Source of the DNA: an uncultured Planctomycetaceae bacterium
GTDB taxonomy: Bacteria; Planctomycetota; Planctomycetia; Planctomycetales; Planctomycetaceae
Assembly (NCBI GenBank): GCA_937975745.1
Contig: CALJUK010000062.1
Coordinates: 1-12,784, forward strand
Reading direction: 5' to 3'
Length of the DNA: 12,784 bases
Shown here: one piece after another, positions 7,248-12,784 of the stretch
Layout of the letters: each line of letters opens with the position of its first letter
How positions within the stretch are numbered: the first letter of the stretch is position 1
Program-made: the position numbers and the translations under genes
Notes under the pieces: model-generated
What the model was told of the DNA's origin: nothing
Databases searched by the model: none
The model's input: only the letters and a program-made list of their open reading frames with translations

Positions 7248-8972
7248 TCATGAGAGTTGCTGCGTCGCCCAGGGGGCCAGCTTCTCGCGGAATATTTTGA
7301 CATTGTGCCGAATATCGACCGGCAGCGATGGGTGGAACAGCACGGTCTGGATGTTTTCCGTCAGAGGATTGCCCCGCGCGAGCTGCAGCAATTCCTCGGT
7401 CAGTTGTGACCGATCGGATTCGTCCCGGGGAAATTGATCGGGAAACGGCTCGGCGATGATCACCGGACGTTGGTCGGGTCGGTCCCCCACACCGACAAGT
7501 GCCGATCTGTAGATCTGGGGATGTTCATTGAAAATGGCTTCACATCGGACGGTAAACAGCGGACCAGTCTTCGTATGGACGATGTGCGCTTTGCGCCCAC
7601 AAATCCACAGCCTGTCCTGAACGTCAAGATATCCGACATCCCCCATCCGATGCCAGAAAGTCTCTCCGTCGGAAATCTTGGCGAGGCGGGTCGCGTCGGG
7701 CCGGCGGTAGTACTCGCGGGTCGCCATGGGACCGCGGACAATGATCTCACCGATCTCTCCGGTCGGCAATACGTCGGCCTTTCCGATCTCTTCAATCGGC
7801 GCGTCCTGGATCGCGATGATTCGGATGTCGACATTCGGGAATGCGGTTCCGACACAGACGCCCGCGCCGCGACGAGTTTGGGTGGCGGTTTCTTCCAGAA
7901 TTGTGCGGCCGTCGAGCACCGCCACGGGCAGAGACTCGGTGGCGCCGTAGGGTGTGTGGATGTCGGCACCCGGTCGCGTCAGGACCTTGCGCATCCGGTC
8001 CACAACGTGGATCGGCACGGGAGCTCCTGCGGAAAAGACCCGCCGCAGGTTTTGCAGTGTGATCCCCTCCCGTTCGGCGTAACGTCCAATCCGATTCCAC
8101 ATCGCTGGCGAACCAAACGCTTGAGTGACGCCCTGGTCACGCATCGCCCGAATGATTTTCCGCGGCTCGACGTTGGCTGGTCGCGTGGGGTTCATGTCGG
8201 GGACAACCGTTGTCACGCCCATTGCGGCGTTGAACAACGCAAATAGTGGGAAACCGGGCAGATCGACTTCTCCGGGCTCGATATTAAATCGTCGCCGAAG
8301 GAGATCTACCTGTGCATCGAACATGCCGTGTTCGTAGAGAACACCTTTGGGAGGTCCCGTACTGCCGCTCGTGAAGATGATGGCTGCGGGGTCGTGGCTT
8401 TGTGTGGAGGCAATCGAGAACGGCGCTCGGCCAAGTTCACGTAGCTGTCCGTAAGTCTTCCCCCCCCAAAACCAGCGTCGCCCGACGGTCACATTGAAGC
8501 GTGCTTTGGGAAACTTCCCAGCCATCGCCAGTCGAATGACATGGACGGAGGGGATCGCGACAAAACCCTCTGGTTCGACCTCCGCGAGGCAGCGGAAGAT
8601 ACTGCTACGTCCCATTCCCGGATCAATCAAAACCACGACGGCACCGAGTTTGAAAATCGCAAATGTGAGGGCGATAAACTCGATGCTCGGGCGGACCATC
8701 AGGACCAGCTTGACACCTGGACCGACCCCCATTTGTTGCAGGCCCGATGCCAACCGATCGCTTTCGTCGTCGAGTCCCCGAAACGTCAACTGGACGTAGC
8801 GGGCGTTTCCATCGCGATCTTCGCCATTGGGAGCGACGACGCCCAGGACATCGGGCCAGGAGGCGGCTGTCTGCTGCAAACGCTGCGCGATGTTCACACG
8901 CCCGCCGACCAGCGGAAGTGTGTCCCTTGGTGACGTCAGGCCAGATCGAAAGGGCGTTTCTTGCGTGTCCAC
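7248..8972 (-). CDS. oleC: OleC-like beta-lactone synthetase (AMP-forming ANL-family enzyme)
   Basis: A 574-residue member of the acyl-CoA synthetase/luciferase superfamily. OleC activates 2-alkyl-3-hydroxyacids with ATP and closes them to cis-beta-lactones, which OleB decarboxylates to long-chain olefins. Motifs are the P-loop TSGSTGPPKG at 201-210, YGATE at 342-346, GD at 444-445 with R460, and a C-terminal DIRHNVKIFREKL at 553-565 whose K559 would be the adenylation lysine. The segment LYEHGMFDAQVDLLR at 212-226, followed by DLPGFPLFALFN at 237-248, resembles OleC more than general fatty-acyl-CoA ligases, as I remember the family. The start is a GTG at 8972-8970, 22 bases after fhcC on the same strand, with no strong ribosome-binding site. 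The neighbouring oleD supports the assignment. OleA (thiolase-like) and OleB (alpha/beta hydrolase) are not in the window. Confidence 0.88.
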   Translation of the reverse strand: MDTQETPFRSGLTSPRDTLPLVGGRVNIAQRLQQTAASWPDVLGVVAPNGEDRDGNARYVQLTFRGLDDESDRLASGLQQMGVGPGVKLVLMVRPSIEFIALTFAIFKLGAVVVLIDPGMGRSSIFRCLAEVEPEGFVAIPSVHVIRLAMAGKFPKARFNVTVGRRWFWGGKTYGQLRELGRAPFSIASTQSHDPAAIIFTSGSTGPPKGVLYEHGMFDAQVDLLRRRFNIEPGEVDLPGFPLFALFNAAMGVTTVVPDMNPTRPANVEPRKIIRAMRDQGVTQAFGSPAMWNRIGRYAEREGITLQNLRRVFSAGAPVPIHVVDRMRKVLTRPGADIHTPYGATESLPVAVLDGRTILEETATQTRRGAGVCVGTAFPNVDIRIIAIQDAPIEEIGKADVLPTGEIGEIIVRGPMATREYYRRPDATRLAKISDGETFWHRMGDVGYLDVQDRLWICGRKAHIVHTKTGPLFTVRCEAIFNEHPQIYRSALVGVGDRPDQRPVIIAEPFPDQFPRDESDRSQLTEELLQLARGNPLTENIQTVLFHPSLPVDIRHNVKIFREKLAPWATQQLS

Positions 8973-8994
8973 CGGTTATTGCCTGGCTGTACCG

Positions 8995-9816
8995 TCATGC
9001 GCGAACAAGAATCTCACCTTTGCCCAACTCCAGCAGGTCCCCCGAGTGCCGACGGTAGTTGGCCTCCCAGGCTTCGGCCGGCACGCAAAACCCATGTCGG
9101 GTGAGTTGCTGGAAATACCACCGCAGGAATGCTGGCTGATACTGGCAGTCGTAGCGAAAGGTCGGCAACATGGCAGGCGATTCGTCCGTGCCCACGAGGG
9201 CGATTGTTCCCCGCTTCATGCCGGCACCGGGACGGATGCCACATTGGCCGCAGATTAGAATGGTGCCGGCAATCATCGCGAATCCGACGGCGTCTCCCGC
9301 GTTGCCGCCGACCGCAATCAACCCCCGTCGCATCGAATGTCCGATTTCGTTGCCAGCATTGCCGTCAATGAGGATCAGGCCGTCGGTCATACCGCGGTGC
9401 CCCCCGCGGTAGGCAGATCCGACCAGGTGGCCCGCGTTTCCCTTCACGCGGATGATTCCGCCGTGCATTTCGGCCCCAACCCAGTCGGCCGCGTTTCCTG
9501 TGACGAGAATCTCTCCCCCGGACATTTCCGCGCCGAGATGCATCCCCGCGTTGCCTTCCACGCGAATTCGACCGGCTGACAATTCGCTGCCAATCAGTTT
9601 GACGTGGCTGCAGTCCCCCTCCCAGACCAGTTCCTGATCGTTGGCCGCGCTGCCCGACACGTCGAAGAACTCGGCCAGCGGGACCTGTTTATTTCCGTAT
9701 TGCACTCGTGTCTGGCGGACTTCGTCGAGCGACTGTTCACGGACGGCTTCCAGCCGCACACTGTCGACTTCGACGGGAATGCTGGTTTTTTCGCGGAGTG
9801 AGATGACTAACGGCAT
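8995..9816 (-). CDS. fhcC: formyltransferase/hydrolase complex subunit C (formylmethanofuran dehydrogenase subunit C family)
   Basis: FhcC is the structural beta-helix subunit of the FhcABCD complex, which moves the formyl group from formyl-tetrahydromethanopterin to a furan cofactor and releases formate. It is homologous to FmdC/FwdC and to the C-terminal domain of glutamate synthase. The protein has 273 residues. Residues 66-200 hold about seven GxGxG-type repeats such as GGEILVTGNAADWVGAEM and GGIIRVKGNAGHLVGSAY, which form the parallel beta-helix. A YDCQYQPAFLRWYF segment and the ending GEILVRA are also family-like. I chose the ATG at 9816. The frame extends to a TTG at 9831, but neither has a clear ribosome-binding site. 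oleC starts 22 bases after the stop, so they may share a transcript. Partners FhcA, B and D are not nearby. The assignment to the C1 pathway relies on family similarity. Confidence 0.9.
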   Translation of the reverse strand: MPLVISLREKTSIPVEVDSVRLEAVREQSLDEVRQTRVQYGNKQVPLAEFFDVSGSAANDQELVWEGDCSHVKLIGSELSAGRIRVEGNAGMHLGAEMSGGEILVTGNAADWVGAEMHGGIIRVKGNAGHLVGSAYRGGHRGMTDGLILIDGNAGNEIGHSMRRGLIAVGGNAGDAVGFAMIAGTILICGQCGIRPGAGMKRGTIALVGTDESPAMLPTFRYDCQYQPAFLRWYFQQLTRHGFCVPAEAWEANYRRHSGDLLELGKGEILVRA

Positions 9817-9980
9817 GGGGTGTTCGCACAAGCCGGGAAGGTTTGGGAGATTCGGACCGACAAACTCGGTGTCGATTCCAAGCGATGACGTACGCTACAT
9901 CGGTGTCGATCGGAAAACAAGCCGTCCGTGCAAACGACGAAAACGCACTCCCTCTCGTGCCCGATGTGTGGTGCAGCGGG

Positions 9981-10706
9981 CTATCGCGTGGGGTAAGTAA
10001 CTTCGCTCTGGAGGAGATCGAGGAACTTGCGGGCTGCAATGTATTCGTTGGCAGGCATGTCTCGTATGAGTGACTTCAACTGGTTTTGCATCGTGCTGGC
10101 GGTCGTCGTGACTTCGGAAATCATATCCTGATTCGCCCCGGTGTGGGCGCGGACGGAAAACAGTTCGTCCAGCCGGTCTCGATCTTCGGCAAAGCGGGCG
10201 TCTGTCAAGGCGGCTGGCCAGTCGAGTGCCCCCGTCACGGGGTCCAGCTCGGTGCGGCTGATGCGGGGCTCGTCACGTGCCGCGAGAAATTCCTGAGCTC
10301 TCTCTCGGTCGGCTCGCTTCCGGGCGTAGTATTCTTCCCGTGACTGCCTCCCCTTCTCTTTGTGCTCAAGATAGGTCTCGGTCCATTTCTTCTTGTTATC
10401 GATGTACTGCGAACGCGCCTCTTCGTAACTCTTGATGGCTTCTGCTCGGTCACGCGATGCCTCACCCGAGGCACGGATCATTTCGGCGGCGCCCTGGGCC
10501 TGTGCTCCGGCGGCGGTCATCCCGTAGCCGTAGGGCGAAACACCGACGTAAGGGTTGTACGGCGCGAACGGGTTCACCGACAATCCGACGGAAGGCCGTC
10601 CGCCTCGTCCGACGCCAATTCCTACGCCCACACGTTGAGCCGACAGAACGCCAGCAAGACTGAGAGTCAGGACCAGAGCGGCAATGAAGGGGGCGTGGAC
10701 TTTCAT
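9981..10706 (-). CDS. exported protein of unknown function, Gly-rich N-terminus and charged helical middle
   Basis: I recognise no named family. The 241-residue protein begins with a clear signal peptide (hydrophobic 8-20, likely cleavage after LSA at 23). A Gly/Val- then Pro/Tyr-rich stretch follows at 24-62, containing repeats of GVG and PY. Residues 64-145 are rich in Ala, Glu, Lys, Arg and Gln and should form long helices or a coiled coil. After them comes ELDPVTGALDWPAAL at 153-167, a motif I associate with planctomycete exported hypotheticals, and a compact C-terminal helix with EYIAARKFLDLLQ at 221-233. There are no Cys residues. It probably acts outside the cytoplasmic membrane, perhaps binding envelope components (inference). 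The gene is co-directional with fhcC but 164 bases upstream, so it may be a separate unit. The start is an ATG with only a weak ribosome-binding site. Confidence 0.8.
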   Translation of the reverse strand: MKVHAPFIAALVLTLSLAGVLSAQRVGVGIGVGRGGRPSVGLSVNPFAPYNPYVGVSPYGYGMTAAGAQAQGAAEMIRASGEASRDRAEAIKSYEEARSQYIDNKKKWTETYLEHKEKGRQSREEYYARKRADRERAQEFLAARDEPRISRTELDPVTGALDWPAALTDARFAEDRDRLDELFSVRAHTGANQDMISEVTTTASTMQNQLKSLIRDMPANEYIAARKFLDLLQSEVTYPTR

Positions 10707-11107
10707 GGAATCGGGCTGCCTGCACGAAGTCTCGAAGAGGGACGGTATCTCGATGACGGATTGTTCACGAGTTGGACCGTCTCGCTGGTGGTCAGGTGGA
10801 AAGGCGGTCCCCGTTCGTCAAAGGTGATTGTAGACGCTCCGAGTTGGCTTCTCTACCGAATTGACGTATGAATGGCCGCAATTACACACGCGGTGTCGTG
10901 GAGACGGGGGCGTCTGTTGACATCGTCTCGAGGGTAACCTGTCTGCCGTGTGCGTGCAAAAACGCCACGAGTGGCCGGTCGGAGCGTGGATCTGGAACGG
11001 AGCCTGACCGTAAGATAGGACCAGCCAATCTGGTGGATTCACAATCGTGTGAATCATCGCTCACGGCCGACATGGACGGGCGCTCGCGTTGAAACGGGAA
11101 GATCACA
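10707..11107. other. divergent intergenic region
   Basis: Four hundred bases separate two divergently transcribed genes for exported proteins, so promoters for both should lie here. The short reading frames within it overlap one another on both strands and match nothing recognisable. The only structured element I see is the inverted repeat at 11036-11055. I cannot assign -10/-35 boxes reliably. Confidence 0.5.
11036..11055. promoter_or_regulatory. 8-bp perfect inverted repeat upstream of the HEAT-repeat gene
   Basis: GATTCACA and its exact complement TGTGAATC are separated by 4 bases (ATCG). It lies about 52 bases before the ATG at 11108 and is not followed by a T-run. It could be a dimeric repressor/activator operator or a hairpin in the 5' leader. 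No known regulator motif is recognised with certainty. Confidence 0.4.
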
Positions 11108-12784
11108 ATGCAAGTTACGACGCTTCAATCACGCTTTGTTCGTCCGAATGTGTTCATCCGGGCTCTTGCGGCGACGGCCATGACATGCGCGGCGGTGTTC
11201 GACCCCGTCTGGGTACTGGCGGCCGATGTCGATTCACTGAGGGACAAACTCCGCGGGGGCGAGGCAAGCGAACAGACCGCGGCGGCAGCCTCGTTGGGAG
11301 GGTTGGGAGCCCTGGCTGTGCAAGCGGTTCCCGATCTGATCGCGGCGATTGGTTCGTCCGATCTGGCGGTCCAGTACGAGTCTGTTGTGGCGTTGGGACG
11401 GATCGGACCGGCGGCGCACGTGGCTGTTCCCAAACTGACAGAACTGTTGTCCGGCGACTCGGCACTCTTGCGACGCGCGTCAATCGAATCGCTGGGGAAG
11501 ATTGGACCGCGAGCCCAGCCGGCTGTCCCGAAGCTGCGTGAACTCATCGCCCACGATGATGCGTTCATCAGTGTGCCGGCCGCTTGGGCATTAGTGGGAA
11601 TTGTTGGCCAGGCAGAGAACATCTCGGCGGAGGTGGTTCCCGTGCTGATGAAAGGGCTCGCGTCCAGTTCCGATGATGTGCGGCGGACAGCTGCTGCCGC
11701 GCTAGCGGAATTGGGGGGCGAAGCTGCGGTCTCTGCACTCAGCCAGACCATTCGGACGGGCAACACTCTGGCGGTTGTCGCTGCGAGTGAATCGCTCTCC
11801 ATGATGGGGACAACCTGGGAAGATGCACTTCCGGCGCTGGCAACTCGATTGAAATCAGAACGAAATCTGGCTGGCCGTTGGAATCTGGTGCGAGCTGTCG
11901 GTTCGGTCGGCGGCGACGACCCCGCTGCCGTCTCGGCCGTGAAGTCGCAGTTGAAAGACGCCGAGTCGGTGGTCCGTGTTCATGCACTGTATGCGGCCGG
12001 TGCGCTGGGTCCGAACGCGGGTTCACTTGTTCCGGACATCGCCGAAGCATTAGACGACCCGGAGCCCGCGGTCCGCCGGGCGGCGGCAACGGCATTGGGA
12101 GAGATCGGCCCGGGTGCTGTCTCCGCCGTCGATGCGCTGGGACGCGCCTTCGGAGATCGGGAAGGAGTTGTCACTCTGGCTGCGGCCGAAGCGCTCGCGC
12201 GGATCGGCCAGCCGGCTGTTCCAGTGCTGGCGAAGCAATTGGAGGACCCTGCGTTTCAAACGCTGGCCGCTCATGTTCTTGCGCAGATTGGTCCCGCTGC
12301 CGCTGCGGCCGTTCCGGAACTGGCTGAACTTCTCGAGAGTGATGACGAAGAAACGGCGATGGCGGCCTACGCCGCACTCGGCATGATTGGGGAAGAAACT
12401 CGCGTGATTGGTCCCGAATTGCATCGAATTCTACGTGAGGGAGCCAGTCCGCGGCGTCGGGCGGGGGCAATCTACACGTTAACCAAGTTGGGTGACGAGA
12501 CCATCGTGCCACAGTTGAGCGAACTTCTTTCTGGCAAGACGGATCCGATCCTCCAACTGGCCGCTTCCTGGTCGCTGGTGACATTCACACCCGACGATGC
12601 CGACTTGGTGCAACAGGCATTGCCTGTGTTGGCATCCAACTTAAATCACCCGCGCCCGAACGTGCGACGGGAACTCATTGCGTTGTTGGCGAGGTTGGGG
12701 GCGTCAGCTGAGCCCGCTGTCCCGACGCTGATGGAGGTTGTCCGCAATGATCCAGTCCCAGAAGTCCGGCCAGATGCGTTGCCA
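11108..12784 (+). CDS. exported HEAT-repeat protein, partial (continues beyond window)
   Basis: From the ATG at 11108 the frame is open to the right edge, giving 559 residues. An N-terminal signal peptide is likely, with hydrophobic 15-38 ending VLAAD and cleavage near 38-39. From about residue 45 to the edge the protein is a run of roughly 37-residue HEAT/PBS-lyase-type repeats. They show the recurrent pattern VRRAAATALGEIGPGA (322-337), followed by a Val-Pro-x-Leu second helix; other examples are at 116-135 and 400-430. Such solenoids bind proteins or other ligands, and no catalytic residues are visible. Planctomycetes encode many exported HEAT proteins, sometimes with cytochrome c or other domains attached; the missing C-terminus could hold one. 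A weak GGGAAG precedes the start by about 7 bases. The gene is divergent from the exported protein at 9981-10706. Confidence 0.9.
   Translation, partial: MQVTTLQSRFVRPNVFIRALAATAMTCAAVFDPVWVLAADVDSLRDKLRGGEASEQTAAAASLGGLGALAVQAVPDLIAAIGSSDLAVQYESVVALGRIGPAAHVAVPKLTELLSGDSALLRRASIESLGKIGPRAQPAVPKLRELIAHDDAFISVPAAWALVGIVGQAENISAEVVPVLMKGLASSSDDVRRTAAAALAELGGEAAVSALSQTIRTGNTLAVVAASESLSMMGTTWEDALPALATRLKSERNLAGRWNLVRAVGSVGGDDPAAVSAVKSQLKDAESVVRVHALYAAGALGPNAGSLVPDIAEALDDPEPAVRRAAATALGEIGPGAVSAVDALGRAFGDREGVVTLAAAEALARIGQPAVPVLAKQLEDPAFQTLAAHVLAQIGPAAAAAVPELAELLESDDEETAMAAYAALGMIGEETRVIGPELHRILREGASPRRRAGAIYTLTKLGDETIVPQLSELLSGKTDPILQLAASWSLVTFTPDDADLVQQALPVLASNLNHPRPNVRRELIALLARLGASAEPAVPTLMEVVRNDPVPEVRPDALP

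Noticed and set aside
7434..8246. 270-codon plus-strand frame opposite oleC
   Set aside because: Shadow of the OleC coding sequence, without family resemblance or a ribosome-binding site.
11011..11016. TAAGAT as a possible -10 box for the HEAT-repeat gene
   Set aside because: Only a partial match and no convincing -35 element at the right distance.

Overview
The window is high-GC, gene-dense bacterial DNA that most likely comes from a planctomycete. This is inferred from the combination of genes: a Tat-exported Gfo/Idh/MocA oxidoreductase, a formyltransferase/hydrolase complex subunit C (fhcC), the olefin/beta-lactone pair oleC-oleD, a cytochrome b fused to a dihaem c domain, and large exported HEAT-repeat and Gly-rich proteins. 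I see no tRNA, rRNA, CRISPR array, insertion sequence or phage gene.

Layout, left to right. (1) 1-561, minus strand: N-terminal 187 residues of a Tat-signal Gfo/Idh/MocA oxidoreductase that runs off the left edge. (2) About 0.6 kb of apparently non-coding DNA. (3) 1220-3219, plus strand: ribF (FMN/FAD synthesis) followed 12 bases later by an nrnA-like DHH/DHHA1 phosphoesterase. The phosphoesterase appears frameshifted exactly at its GGGH motif near 3104. (4) A 380-base gap with traces of a possible broken minus-strand ORF. (5) 3598-6143, plus strand: a Rieske iron-sulfur protein and a cytochrome b-dihaem cytochrome c fusion, overlapping by ATGA. Together they are the redox core of a bc-type quinol-oxidising complex without a separate cytochrome c1 in view. 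(6) 6173-9816, minus strand: fhcC, oleC and oleD, transcribed in that order with short gaps. oleD converges on the cytochrome gene. (7) 9981-10706, minus strand: an exported Gly-rich/charged-helix protein of unknown function. (8) A 400-base divergent intergenic region with an 8-bp inverted repeat. (9) 11108 to the right edge, plus strand: an exported HEAT-repeat protein, truncated by the window.

Functional links: ribF and nrnA are housekeeping. The Rieske/cytochrome pair serves membrane electron transfer. OleC and OleD act in the long-chain olefin (head-to-head condensation) pathway, but OleA and OleB are not here. FhcC belongs to the tetrahydromethanopterin/methanofuran-type C1 pathway, yet its FhcA, B and D partners are also absent. 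The most useful second looks are the nrnA lesion, the Rieske cluster-binding motif that lacks one disulfide cysteine, the b6-like histidine spacing in a fused bcc protein, and the fhcC-oleC-oleD arrangement.
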